DNA of 64,000 bases from DATMER01 sp031390755 (lineage in GTDB: Bacteria > Acidobacteriota > Thermoanaerobaculia > Multivoradales > UBA5704): assembly GCA_031390755.1 (NCBI GenBank), contig JANMTS010000116.1, forward strand, positions 62,001-126,000, given 5' to 3'. This document shows positions 52,512 to 61,487 of this stretch, one piece after another (positions within the stretch are counted from its first letter, which is position 1; every line of letters begins with the position of its first letter). The position numbers were made by a program, and so were the translations under genes. The notes beneath the pieces are model-generated. The model did no database searches, was not told the origin of the DNA, and saw only the letters and a program-made list of their open reading frames with translations.

Positions 52512-53303
52512 TCAGCGCGTCTTCCTTTTACCGGCCTGAGCGGTCTTCGCGGCCTTGGGCCTGGGCTCCTCGACGTACTCCTTCCGCAGGTGGACGGCCG
52601 GCTGCTTCCTCTTCATCCGCAGGTTGAGCATCTCGACCAGGACCGAGAACCCCATCGCGAAGTAGACGTAGCCCTTGGGGATGTGCTGGTCGAGACCCTC
52701 GGCGATCAGCGACATGCCGATCAGGAGGAGGAAGCTCAGGGCGAGCATCTTGACGGTGGGATGCTTGTCCACGAACGCGCTCAGCGGGCCGGCGGCGACG
52801 AACATGACGCCCACGGCGATGATCACCGCGGCCATCATGATGACCAGCTCGTCGGCCATGCCCACGGCGGTGATCACGGAGTCGAGCGAGAAGACGATGT
52901 CGAGGACGAGGATCTGGGTGATCACGCCGGCGAACGAGGCGACGGCGCGGGCGTTGCCCTCGCCCTCATCGCCCTCCAGCCGGTTGTGGATCTCGTGCGT
53001 GGCCTTGGCGAGCAGGAACATGCCGCCGCCCAGGAGGATCAGGTCGCGGCCGGAGATCTCCTGCCCCAGGACGGTGAACAGCGGATTCGTCAGCCGGGCG
53101 ATCCAGGCGATGGACGCCAGGAGGCCGAGGCGGATGAACATGGCCAGCCCCAGGCCGAGCTTCCGCGCCTTGGCTTGTTGCTCCTGGGGCAGCTTGCCGG
53201 CCAGGATGGAGATGAAGATCACGTTGTCCACGCCCAGGACGATCTCCAGGACCGTCAGGGTCAGCAGGGCGATCCAGCTCTCGGGGTTGCTCATCCACTC
53301 CAT
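52512..53303 (-). CDS. TerC/YgdQ-family integral membrane protein
   Basis: A 263-residue membrane protein with about seven helices and the TerC hallmark acidic motifs ELVLGVDN-like (EIVLGVDNVIF near residue 20) and LDIVFSLDSVITAVG in the middle. Family members are linked to metal-ion export or tellurite tolerance. The C-terminal 45 residues are basic and cytosolic. It starts at ATG 53303 and is divergent from apaG, 87 bases apart. Confidence 0.92.
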   Translation of the reverse strand: MEWMSNPESWIALLTLTVLEIVLGVDNVIFISILAGKLPQEQQAKARKLGLGLAMFIRLGLLASIAWIARLTNPLFTVLGQEISGRDLILLGGGMFLLAKATHEIHNRLEGDEGEGNARAVASFAGVITQILVLDIVFSLDSVITAVGMADELVIMMAAVIIAVGVMFVAAGPLSAFVDKHPTVKMLALSFLLLIGMSLIAEGLDQHIPKGYVYFAMGFSVLVEMLNLRMKRKQPAVHLRKEYVEEPRPKAAKTAQAGKRKTR

Positions 53304-53390
53304 GACAATTCATCCTTCCCGGCCGTTCGGGGCTCGTGGGATGCGGATTGTAGCAAAGCAACCCGCGGGGCGCGGTAGAATCCGTCCTGC

Positions 53391-53774
53391 ATGAGCGACA
53401 CCGTCACCCAGGGCATCCGCATCCAGGCCGAGAGCGTCTACGACGAGGAGCGCAGCGCTCCCCAGGAGAGCTATTACTTCTTCGCCTACCAGGTGAGGAT
53501 CTCGAACGTGGGCGAGGAGACCGCGCAGCTCCTGAGCCGCGAGTGGTTCATCATGGACGCCACCGGCGACGAGCAGCGGGTCCAGGGCCCCGGAGTGGTC
53601 GGGGAGCAGCCGGTGCTCGCCCCCGGCGAGGCCTTCGAATACACGAGCTTCTGTCCGATCAAGACGCCGGTGGGATCGATGCACGGCACCTACCGCATGA
53701 TCCGGGCGGACGGCGGGAGCTTCGACGCGGTGATCGCACCGTTCTCGCTGGCCGTGCCGCACTCCGTCAACTAG
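53391..53774 (+). CDS. apaG: ApaG protein
   Basis: A 127-residue ApaG-domain (FN3-like) protein: YYFFAYQVRISNVGEETAQLLSREW in overlapping pieces, GPGVVGEQPVLAPGEAFEYTSFCP and GSMHGTYRM are the conserved blocks. ApaG has been tied to cobalt/magnesium homeostasis and nucleotide hydrolysis. Twenty bases after its stop begins the left duplicate of the mnmA 3' end, so the ancestral order was probably apaG converging directly on mnmA. Confidence 0.93.
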   Translation: MSDTVTQGIRIQAESVYDEERSAPQESYYFFAYQVRISNVGEETAQLLSREWFIMDATGDEQRVQGPGVVGEQPVLAPGEAFEYTSFCPIKTPVGSMHGTYRMIRADGGSFDAVIAPFSLAVPHSVN

Positions 53775-53794
53775 ATATCCGGGTCTATTTAGAA

Positions 53795-53878
53795 AGGCCG
53801 GTCTAGGCGAGCCGGCCCTGGATCCAGCAGCCTCCCAGCACGCGGGTCCCCTGATAGAAGACCGCGGCCTGGCCGGGG
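53795..53878 (-). repeat. Left direct repeat: duplicated 3' end of mnmA
   Basis: Matches 56464-56546 almost exactly. Read on the minus strand it encodes the MnmA C-terminus RPGQAAVFYQGTRVLGG followed by CWIQGRLA and a TAG stop, versus CWIEGRLG and TGA in the intact gene. It has no upstream mnmA sequence and so is a gene fragment. It bounds the restriction-modification insert on the apaG side. Confidence 0.9.
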
Positions 53879-53951
53879 CGTAAGTAGGGCGCTATTTTGT
53901 GGTACGGTTCCATCCTCCTGATACGGCGTTCAAGGACGGCAGGGAGGTAAG

Positions 53952-55679
53952 ATGCTAGCCACGATGGCGACGAGCGCACCGGTTGAGCGAAGCCAGCGAA
54001 AGAGCTCCGGCGCGTTCTATTCGCCTCCTGCCCTCGTCGAGCCGATGGTCTCCTGGGCTCTCACTGGCACCGACCGCGCGGTGCTCGACCCCTCCTGCGG
54101 CGACGGCGTGTTCCTGGAGGCCGCAGCCCGGCGGCTGCGCGACCTGGGAGCCTCGCCCAGGCGGGCGGCCTCTCTCCTCCACGCTGTCGACATCAATCCG
54201 GATGCCGTGCGCGTCACGCGGGACCGCCTCACCTCCAGCCTGGGCCTGCCCTTCGGCAACGCCCGCGTCGCCAGCTTCTTCGAGCTTCCTCCTCCCGGAG
54301 CTCTGTTCGGACCGGCCGACGGAATCGACGCCGTGATCGGCAATCCCCCGTACATCCGCTATCAGGAGTTCACGGGCGGAGCCCGGCTTGAGGCGCTGGA
54401 GCGCGCGGCCCATGCGGGCGTTCGGCTGACCCGCCTGGCGTCGTCCTGGGCGCACTTCGTCGCCCACTCAGCCGCCTTCCTGCGGCCCGGCGGGAGGCTC
54501 GCGCTGATCCTGCCGGCCGAGCTCATCCACGCCTCCTACGCCGCTCCGCTGCGGGCTCACCTGCTTCAGGCGTTCCGGGAGGTCCACGTCGTCGCGTTCC
54601 GGCATTCGGTCTTCCCTGGCGTCCAGGCGGAGGTCGTGCTGCTGCTTGCCGCGGGCAAGGACGAGGGGCCGGGCCGGCTCGGGCTCTCCGAGGTCGACGA
54701 CGGCTCGGACCTCGCGGATCTCGCGAGCCTCCTGGCCGGAGCCGAAACCTTCCCTTCAGGGTCGGAGCCGGAGAAGTGGCTTCCCGGCTATGCCGCCCAT
54801 CCGGGGGCCGTCACCCTGGAGCACCTCGAGGGCCGAGGCCTCCTGACCCCTCTCCGGGAGATCGGCAAGGCGAGCATCGGCTTCGTCAGCGGAGCGAACG
54901 ACTTCTTCGTGCTCACACCCGAGGAAGCGGCCTTTTGGCGTCTTCCGGAAAGCTCCCTCCAACCGGCCCTGGTCCGCGCGCGCCAGATTCCCGGTCTGCA
55001 GATCACACCGGCCGACTTCGCACAGATCCGGGCGCTCGGAGAGCGCTGCCTCCTCTGGCTCCCCGGCCAGCGGCTGACCCGGGCGGAACAGGTGTACCTG
55101 GAGAGAGGGAAAGAGCTGGGCTACCCCGACCGATACAAGTGCCGGGTCCGGTCTCCCTGGTTCCAGGTGCCCGGCGTCGTCACGCCGGACGCATTCCTCA
55201 CCTACATGAGCGATGTCGTGCCCCGCTTCTGCCTCAACAAGGTCCGGGTGGCGGCCTCGAACAACCTGCTCACGGTCCGGTTGCCCGGGATTCCCGAGAG
55301 CCTGAGAACCGCCTTCGCCGCAGCCTTCTACAACTCGGCGACGCTGCTCTCCTGCGAGAGGATCGGACGCAGCTACGGCGGCGGCGTCCTGAAGCTCGAG
55401 CCCCGGGAAGCCGACCGCATTCTCGTCCCATCGGCGGCGCTGTTGACCCGGCACGCCGAGTCGCTGGAGGCGCTTGCTCCGAGAATCGACGCGGCGCTCA
55501 GGAGCGGACGCGGCGGTGGATTGAACGAGGCCATCGCCGAGGCCGATGCGGTCCTGTTTCATCGCAACCTCGTCGCCGACGGCGACATGGCCGCGGCCAG
55601 GACGTCGCTGCATCAACGCCGCAGAGATCGGGCCCGTTCCTACCGGAGCCGGAATGCCGGGGAGGCTCATGGCGCGTAA
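53952..55679 (+). CDS. N6-adenine DNA methyltransferase of a restriction-modification unit
   Basis: A 575-residue M.TaqI-like (gamma-class) methyltransferase. Motif X GAFYSPPALVEPM (20-32), the SAM-binding VLDPSCGDGVFL (44-55), AVDINPDA (78-85), and the catalytic NPPYIRY (131-137) flip and methylate adenine. The second half (residues 250-500) is a target-recognition region, so the enzyme reads a specific, unpredicted site. The C-terminal 50 residues are basic. Ribosome site GGGAGG precedes the ATG, and its end overlaps the endonuclease gene by 11 bases. Confidence 0.92.
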   Translation: MLATMATSAPVERSQRKSSGAFYSPPALVEPMVSWALTGTDRAVLDPSCGDGVFLEAAARRLRDLGASPRRAASLLHAVDINPDAVRVTRDRLTSSLGLPFGNARVASFFELPPPGALFGPADGIDAVIGNPPYIRYQEFTGGARLEALERAAHAGVRLTRLASSWAHFVAHSAAFLRPGGRLALILPAELIHASYAAPLRAHLLQAFREVHVVAFRHSVFPGVQAEVVLLLAAGKDEGPGRLGLSEVDDGSDLADLASLLAGAETFPSGSEPEKWLPGYAAHPGAVTLEHLEGRGLLTPLREIGKASIGFVSGANDFFVLTPEEAAFWRLPESSLQPALVRARQIPGLQITPADFAQIRALGERCLLWLPGQRLTRAEQVYLERGKELGYPDRYKCRVRSPWFQVPGVVTPDAFLTYMSDVVPRFCLNKVRVAASNNLLTVRLPGIPESLRTAFAAAFYNSATLLSCERIGRSYGGGVLKLEPREADRILVPSAALLTRHAESLEALAPRIDAALRSGRGGGLNEAIAEADAVLFHRNLVADGDMAAARTSLHQRRRDRARSYRSRNAGEAHGA

Positions 55680-56442
55680 GACCAGCCCCCGGGTCGCGGA
55701 CAGCTCCGGCTGCCTGCCGCTCCTGAAGATGTATCAGGCGGCCCTCTCGGCCGGGCCCTCCCGCTGGACCCAGGTGGAGGACGAGTTTCTTGCCGCGATG
55801 TGGAGCTTTGACCAGGGCTTCGCCAGCGGTCTCGCGAACCAGGGGGACAACCAGAACGGCAAGGGCGATTTCTTCACCGACCTCATCGCCCTGCTGCTCG
55901 AGCACTGTTCCGGCAAGGAGCTTCACGGCCGGGGAGCCGTACCGGGACTGATCTTTCCCAAGCACAACCTCGACACGTCCTATCCCGCCAAAGGAACCGT
56001 CGAGATCCTCATCGAGACGAAGGTGGCCGGAGCGCCGAAGACCCAGCGAAATCCCGGGCAGAAGAACCCCAAGGGGAGGCCCGGCAGTGCGGATCTCGAC
56101 AAGCGGGTCAAGGAGGCCGGCCTCAAGACCATCGATCTCAAGGCCGAATGGGCGCGCAACGCAGGTCAGGGAGGCGGACCGACGAGCGACCTGCTCACCT
56201 GGCTCAAGGCGAGCAAACCCATGTCAGTGCTGTTTCTCGCGGTCCGCGTGGTGGACGACAAGGATTTTGAACGAACCGTCTCCTTTGCGAACGCGGCCCA
56301 GCAGATGATGGATGCCGTGGGGCTGGTGGCCTACGGGCCCGCCCCCTCCGGCACCGGATACCGGTCCCGGAAGATCCCGACCCACCTGGAGCTCGACCGC
56401 GTTCTCACCCGGGTCTGCACCGCTTTGCGGATCCTGCCGTAG
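55669..56442 (+). CDS. Probable restriction endonuclease, PD-(D/E)xK type
   Basis: A 257-residue protein from ATG 55669, preceded by GGGGAGG and overlapping the methyltransferase gene by 11 bases. The strand VEILIETKVAG puts Glu116 and Lys118 in an ExK pair, with Asp102 as a likely partner, which fits a PD-(D/E)xK nuclease core. Overlap with a site-specific methyltransferase supports a cognate restriction enzyme. No wider family is recognised, and the assignment depends on a short motif plus context. Confidence 0.72.
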   Translation: MARKTSPRVADSSGCLPLLKMYQAALSAGPSRWTQVEDEFLAAMWSFDQGFASGLANQGDNQNGKGDFFTDLIALLLEHCSGKELHGRGAVPGLIFPKHNLDTSYPAKGTVEILIETKVAGAPKTQRNPGQKNPKGRPGSADLDKRVKEAGLKTIDLKAEWARNAGQGGGPTSDLLTWLKASKPMSVLFLAVRVVDDKDFERTVSFANAAQQMMDAVGLVAYGPAPSGTGYRSRKIPTHLELDRVLTRVCTALRILP

Positions 56443-56463
56443 CGACCGGCTGCTGCACGCGGC

Positions 56464-56546
56464 AGGCCGGTCAGCCCAGCCGGCCCTCGATCCAGCAGCC
56501 TCCCAGCACGCGGGTCCCCTGATAGAAGACCGCGGCCTGGCCGGGG
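56464..56546 (-). repeat. Right direct repeat: 3' end of intact mnmA
   Basis: The counterpart of 53795-53878, including 9 bases beyond the mnmA stop. The region from 56445, between the endonuclease stop and the mnmA stop, also forms an imperfect GC hairpin (GACCGGC...GCCGGTC) that could stop transcription from either side. Confidence 0.88.
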
Positions 56547-57574
56547 GTGATGCCGCGCTGGGGCTCCGCGAAGCGGATCTCGGCACGGTCTCCCGGCAGG
56601 GGATGGATCGTGGCCGCGACGCCCGGGTGGCGGGAGCGGATCTTGACCGTGGCCTCGACCTCTCCGGTCTCTCCCGCGGGCGCCGGTCCGATCCAGTGCA
56701 GCCGCTCTCCGGCCAGGCCGGGGGCGAGCAGCTCGGCCTCCTCTCCGACCACGACGCGGTTCTCTCCGGGCTCGATGGCCAGGACGAACAGCGGGCTGCG
56801 CGCCGCGAGACCGAGGCCCTTCCGCTGGCCGACGGTATATCGATAGTAGGGCTGGCCCGTGCCCAGCTCCTTGCCGTCCGTGTCCACCAGCGCGGCGGGT
56901 TCGGCGAGCCGGGCGCCTGCGAAGCGCTCCGGGTTCTCCGCGACCTGGGTCTCCACGAACTCGCGCACGCCTCCGGCCACGAAACAGACCTCCATGCTCT
57001 CCCCCTTCTCGGCGACCACGAGGCCGGCCTCGCGGGCCAGCTCCCGGACCTGCGGCTTGGACATCTCGCCGAGCGGGAAGAGCGACGCGGCGAGCTGCCC
57101 CTGCGTGAGCTCGAAGAGGTAATAGCTTTGGTCTTTATCGGGATCAACCGCCGTGTGCAACTCGGGGCCGTCGGGACCGTCCACGATGCGGGCGTAGTGG
57201 CCGGTCGCCACCCGGTCCGCGCCGAGGCGCCGGGCCCGCTCGAGCAGCAGGTCGAACTTGATCCAGGTGTTGCAGCGCACGCAGGGGCTCGGCGTGCGGC
57301 CCGCGAGGTAGTCCTCCACGAAGGGATCGACGACCTTGTCGCGGAACTCCTCGTCCAGCCGCAGCGTGTAGTGGGGGATGCCGGCCTGCTGGGCCACGCG
57401 CTTGGCGTCCCCGAGATCGAGGGCGCCGCAGCAGCGGCCGTTGGCCTCCACCGTGGACTGATCCCAGAGCAGCATGGAGAGGCCCACGACGGGTATCCCC
57501 TGCCGGGCCAGCAGCCAGGCGGCCACGGAGGAGTCGAGGCCGCCGCTCATGGCGACTGCGGTGAGCGTGCTCAT
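56471..57574 (-). CDS. mnmA: tRNA-specific 2-thiouridylase MnmA
   Basis: Thiolates U34 of Lys, Glu and Gln tRNAs using ATP and relayed sulfur. The 367-residue protein has the PP-loop SGGLDSS (10-16), the catalytic cysteines Cys98 (SPCVRCN) and Cys197 (MEVCFV), GHYAR for tRNA binding, and the C-terminal beta-barrel. Its ATG overlaps the stop of the cysteine desulfurase gene (ATGA), matching a sulfur donor-acceptor pair. The last 25 codons are duplicated at 53795-53878, so the present 3' end may have been supplied with the insert. Confidence 0.96.
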   Translation of the reverse strand: MSTLTAVAMSGGLDSSVAAWLLARQGIPVVGLSMLLWDQSTVEANGRCCGALDLGDAKRVAQQAGIPHYTLRLDEEFRDKVVDPFVEDYLAGRTPSPCVRCNTWIKFDLLLERARRLGADRVATGHYARIVDGPDGPELHTAVDPDKDQSYYLFELTQGQLAASLFPLGEMSKPQVRELAREAGLVVAEKGESMEVCFVAGGVREFVETQVAENPERFAGARLAEPAALVDTDGKELGTGQPYYRYTVGQRKGLGLAARSPLFVLAIEPGENRVVVGEEAELLAPGLAGERLHWIGPAPAGETGEVEATVKIRSRHPGVAATIHPLPGDRAEIRFAEPQRGITPGQAAVFYQGTRVLGGCWIEGRLG

Positions 57575-58743
57575 CGTCCTGCTCCTACTGACAAGCTGGC
57601 AGGCGCCACCCGGCGCAGCTCGGCCACCTCGCGCGCCAGGGCGCCTAGAAAACCGTCGAGCTCGCCGGGCTGATTCGCGATGCCGAAGCTGATGCGCAGC
57701 GAGGCGAGGGCCTCGTCGCGGGAGAGCCCGATCGCCAGCAGCGTCCTGCTCGGCTCGACCGTGCCCGACGAGCAGGCCGACCCCGTGGACACGGCGTAGC
57801 CCGCGAGGTCGAGGCGGATGAGCAGCGATTCGCCCTCGACGCCCGGGAACGCCACGTGGGAGGTGTTGGGCAGCCGGGGCGAGCCCGCGCAGTGGACGAT
57901 GGCGCCGGGAACGCGCTCCGTCACCAGCGCCTCAAACCGATTGCGCAGGCCGGCGAGATGGGCCTGCCGCTCCGGCAGCTCCTCCCGGGCGGCGGCCGCG
58001 GCGGCGCCGAAGCCGGCGAGGGCAGGGACGTTCTCGGTGCCGGCGCGGCGGCGGCGCTCCTGGCTGCCGCCCACCAGGAACCCGGGCAGCTCGCGCCCCT
58101 TGCGCACCCGGACGGCCGCGGCGCCGAGCGGGCCGTGAAATTTGTGCGCTCCCAACACCAGGAAGTCGACGCCGAGCGCGTCCGCGTCCACCGGGATCTT
58201 GCCCGCGGCCTGGACGGCGTCGCAGAGCATGGGAATCCCCCGCTCCCGGCAGGCGGCGGCCACCTCCGCCACGGGCTGGATCGTGCCCAGCTCGTTGTTG
58301 GCGAGCATGAGGCAGACGAGTCGCGTGTCCGGCCGCAGGGCGGCGATCATCGCGGCGGCCGGGACGACGCCGTCCGGTCCGGGAGTGATGCGGCTGACGA
58401 TCGCGCCTTCCTTCTCATGGCGGTTCTCCAGGCGGGCGGCGGCCTCGCGGACCGAGGGGTGCTCGATCGTCGAAAGAACCAGATGTCCTCCGGCTGCCTG
58501 GCCGAAGATCACCGCGTTGTTCGCCTCCGTCCCCGACGCCGTGAACACGATCTCGGCCGGCCGGGCACCGATCAGGGCGGCCACGCGCTCGCGCGCCTCC
58601 TCCACGGCGTTGCGCGCCGCCTGCCCGAAGGCGTGGATCGACGACGGGTTGCCGTGCCGCTCCCCGAGCCAGGGGAGCATGGCTTCCCGGGCCTTGGGGT
58701 GGAGCGGCGTGGTGGCGTTGTTGTCCAGGTATACGGGATGCAT
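57571..58743 (-). CDS. Group I cysteine desulfurase (IscS/NifS type)
   Basis: A PLP enzyme that takes sulfur from cysteine. From ATG 58743 it has 390 residues beginning HPVYLDNNATTP, the usual family start; a TTG at 58785 would add 14. The PLP lysine is in LGAHKFHGP and the persulfide cysteine in STGSACSSGT on a long loop, as in group I. It is distinct from the SufS in this window. Coupling to mnmA points to tRNA thiolation as the main duty. There is no IscU beside it. Confidence 0.95.
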   Translation of the reverse strand: MHPVYLDNNATTPLHPKAREAMLPWLGERHGNPSSIHAFGQAARNAVEEARERVAALIGARPAEIVFTASGTEANNAVIFGQAAGGHLVLSTIEHPSVREAAARLENRHEKEGAIVSRITPGPDGVVPAAAMIAALRPDTRLVCLMLANNELGTIQPVAEVAAACRERGIPMLCDAVQAAGKIPVDADALGVDFLVLGAHKFHGPLGAAAVRVRKGRELPGFLVGGSQERRRRAGTENVPALAGFGAAAAAAREELPERQAHLAGLRNRFEALVTERVPGAIVHCAGSPRLPNTSHVAFPGVEGESLLIRLDLAGYAVSTGSACSSGTVEPSRTLLAIGLSRDEALASLRISFGIANQPGELDGFLGALAREVAELRRVAPASLSVGAGR

Positions 58744-58841
58744 AGAGCGGTTTATTGTAACGCTTGAGGCGGGGCTGGAATCCAATCTGTGCAGGGCCCC
58801 GACGCCGTACCCGAGATATGGCTCATTCGAGAGGTAGATTC

Positions 58842-61487
58842 ATGCCCGTGTCCCCTTTTCGCCGCTCGCCGTCCTTCCGAGGGGACGCTTCGCGTCTGGT
58901 CGTCAAGGCCTTTCTCCTCCTCCTCGTCCTCGGTCTGCTGATTCCGGCCATTTCCCCTGCGGCCCACGCGGCGGAGAAACCGAACCGGGCCGAGCGCAAG
59001 GAGATTCAGAAGGCGACGAAGGAGGCGATCTCGAAGCTGCCCGTTAAGTACCAGGAGTGGCTCGCCGAGGTGCAGCTGCTGATCACCGACGACGAGCGGA
59101 ATTCCTTCCTCGCGCTGGACAAGGACTACCAGCGCGACGCCTTCATCGAGCGCTTCTGGGAGTCGCGCGACAAGTACAAGTCCACGGCGCGCAACGAGTT
59201 CCGGGACCGCTGGGAGGCCCGCATCCAGCAGGCGCGGGCGCAGTGGGGCGGCAACCTCAACGACGAGCGGGTGCGGATCTTCCTCCTGAACGGCGCGCCG
59301 TCCGTGTCCTACAACTCGACCTGCTCGACGATCCTCTGGCCGCTGGAGGTCTGGTACTACGCCGGCAGCGACCAGATCGGCGAGGAGTTCGTGGTGGTCT
59401 TCTACCGCCGCTGGGGCGCCGGGCCGTTCCGGGTCTGGAACCCCATGGAGGGGATCGACGTCCTGTTCGTCGACGGCGCCTCGACCGGCAACCGGGGCGG
59501 GCACGCGGCTGGCGAGATCTCCCGCGGCTGCCCGCGCGACGGCGACCGGATCGCCGCCGGGGTCGGCTGGGTGCAGAGCCAGGGCATGGGTTACACCATG
59601 CTCCAGAACCGCCTCGAGTCGCGGCCCCAGGGTCCGGGCGGCGAGTGGGTCGCGACCTTCGGCTCGTACTCGACCGACATTCCGGAGGGCGCGGCGCTGC
59701 TCCCCGCCAAGCTGGACCTGGACTATCCCGGCCGCTATCAGAACCGGACCGTCCTCCAGGGCGTGCTCTCCGTGGCCGCGGCGGACGCGGGCGAGGCGAA
59801 GCTCGCCGAGCACCGGTCCTACAACTTCGTGGTCACCGGCGAGCTGCTCCAGGGCGGACGGCTGTTCGACCGCTTCCGCTACAAGTTCGACTTCTCCGGT
59901 GCGGAGCTGCCCGTGCCGGAGGCCGGCGGTATCGGCGATGTTGGCGATACCGGCGCCCAGCTGCCGCTCCTGTTCCAGCGCTTCCTGCGCCCGGGCGAGT
60001 ACCTGATGATCGTCAAGCTGGAGGATCTGAACTCCGGCAAGCTGGCCCGGATCGAGCGCAACATCGTCATTCCGCAGGTGGACAAGGCCGCGCCGCCGCC
60101 TCCTCCCTCGGATCCGGAAACCGCGCGCATCCTCAGGGAGGCCAACGCCGCGATCAGCAACGGCGAGACCACGGTCCGGATCGTCCCACCGCCGGGCGAG
60201 CTGCAGACCGGCATGATCCGCTTCGACACCCTGACCACGGGCGACATCGTCCAGGTCACGTTCGCCCTGGACGGCAAGGCCGTGCTCACCAAGCGCAAGC
60301 CGCCGTTCAGCGTCGAGCTGGATCTGGGCTCGCTGCCGCGCCCGCGGCACCTCGTGGTCACCGCCTTCGACGTCGGCGGCCGGCAGATCGCGAGCGACGA
60401 GACGCTCATCAACGCCGTGGTCAACCGCTTCCGGATCAAGCTGGTCGAGCCCCGGCGCGGCCAGCGCTACGAGAGCAGCCTGCTCGCCGACGCGCAGGTC
60501 GAGATCCCGGACGGCGAGGCGCTGGAGCGGATCGAGTACTACCTGAACGAGACTCGGGTGGCGACGCTCTACCAGCCGCCGTACTCGCAGCCGATCGTGC
60601 TGCCCAAGGGCGAGCCGCTCGCCTACGTCCGCGCCGTGGCCTTCCTGGTGGACGGCAACTCCACCGAGGATCTGGTCTTCGTCAACGCGCCGGACACCCT
60701 GGAGGAGATCGACGTCCAGTTCGTCGAGCTGTACACCTCGGTGACCGACCGCCAGGGGCGGCCGGTCGCCGGCATGCAGCAGAAGGACTTCGCGGTCTCC
60801 GAGGACGGCGTGAAGCAGGAGATCGTCCGCTTCGAGCAGGTGACCAACCTGCCGATCCACGCCGCCGTGGCCCTGGACATCTCGGCGTCGATGGACGGCA
60901 AGCTCACCGAGACCCGCGAGGCCGCGCTGCGCTTCCTGGAGCAGACGATCCAGCCGAAGGACCGGGCCTCGATCGTCACCTTCAACGACCGGCCGAACCT
61001 GGCCGTGAAGTTCACCAAGGATCTGACCACGCTCGCGGGCGGCCTCGCCGGCCTGAAAGCCGAGCGCGGCACGGCGCTCTACGACACGATCATCTTCTCG
61101 CTGTTCTACTTCAACGGGGTCAAGGGCCAGCGCGCCCTGCTGCTGCTCTCGGACGGCAAGGATGAGGGGAGCCGCTTCTCGTTCGAGGACGCGCTCGACT
61201 ACGCCAGGCGCGCCGGCGTGACGATCTACTCGATCGGCCTCGGCGACGACCTCGACCGCAAGAAGCTGGAGAAGATCTCGGAGGAGACCGGCGGCCGGGC
61301 GTTCTTCGTGGCGCGGCCCGCGGAGCTCGACGCGATCTACACGACCATTGAGGAGGAGCTGCGCTCCAAGTATCTGATCGCCTACCAGTCGACCAACACC
61401 GGCCGCGGCGACGAGTTCCGCTCGGTCGACCTCAAGACCAACAAGCCGGGCGTCGAGGTCAAGACCCTGCATGGCTATTACCCATGA
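58842..61487 (+). CDS. Secreted GWxTD and VWA domain protein, paralogue 1
   Basis: An 881-residue exported protein; the signal peptide covers about the first 45 residues (LVVKAFLLLLVLGLLIPAI). The GWxTD region follows (YQEWLAEVQLLITDDERN, then FIERFWESRD). The middle has beta-sandwich segments. A von Willebrand A domain near residue 670-850 carries the MIDAS motif DISAS, as in acidobacterial VWFA-related proteins. It probably acts in the periplasm or at the cell surface; no function is established. The 5' end of the second paralogue overlaps its stop, so the pair is coupled. An ATG at 58818 is also in frame. Confidence 0.9.
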   Translation: MPVSPFRRSPSFRGDASRLVVKAFLLLLVLGLLIPAISPAAHAAEKPNRAERKEIQKATKEAISKLPVKYQEWLAEVQLLITDDERNSFLALDKDYQRDAFIERFWESRDKYKSTARNEFRDRWEARIQQARAQWGGNLNDERVRIFLLNGAPSVSYNSTCSTILWPLEVWYYAGSDQIGEEFVVVFYRRWGAGPFRVWNPMEGIDVLFVDGASTGNRGGHAAGEISRGCPRDGDRIAAGVGWVQSQGMGYTMLQNRLESRPQGPGGEWVATFGSYSTDIPEGAALLPAKLDLDYPGRYQNRTVLQGVLSVAAADAGEAKLAEHRSYNFVVTGELLQGGRLFDRFRYKFDFSGAELPVPEAGGIGDVGDTGAQLPLLFQRFLRPGEYLMIVKLEDLNSGKLARIERNIVIPQVDKAAPPPPPSDPETARILREANAAISNGETTVRIVPPPGELQTGMIRFDTLTTGDIVQVTFALDGKAVLTKRKPPFSVELDLGSLPRPRHLVVTAFDVGGRQIASDETLINAVVNRFRIKLVEPRRGQRYESSLLADAQVEIPDGEALERIEYYLNETRVATLYQPPYSQPIVLPKGEPLAYVRAVAFLVDGNSTEDLVFVNAPDTLEEIDVQFVELYTSVTDRQGRPVAGMQQKDFAVSEDGVKQEIVRFEQVTNLPIHAAVALDISASMDGKLTETREAALRFLEQTIQPKDRASIVTFNDRPNLAVKFTKDLTTLAGGLAGLKAERGTALYDTIIFSLFYFNGVKGQRALLLLSDGKDEGSRFSFEDALDYARRAGVTIYSIGLGDDLDRKKLEKISEETGGRAFFVARPAELDAIYTTIEEELRSKYLIAYQSTNTGRGDEFRSVDLKTNKPGVEVKTLHGYYP

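Noticed and set aside
53795..53878. Considered as a tRNA-derived attachment site
   Set aside because: There is no cloverleaf; the block encodes the MnmA C-terminus and no integrase is present.
56445..56473. Hairpin between the endonuclease and mnmA as a firm terminator
   Set aside because: The stem is imperfect and lacks a T-tract on either strand, so it is only mentioned as a possibility.
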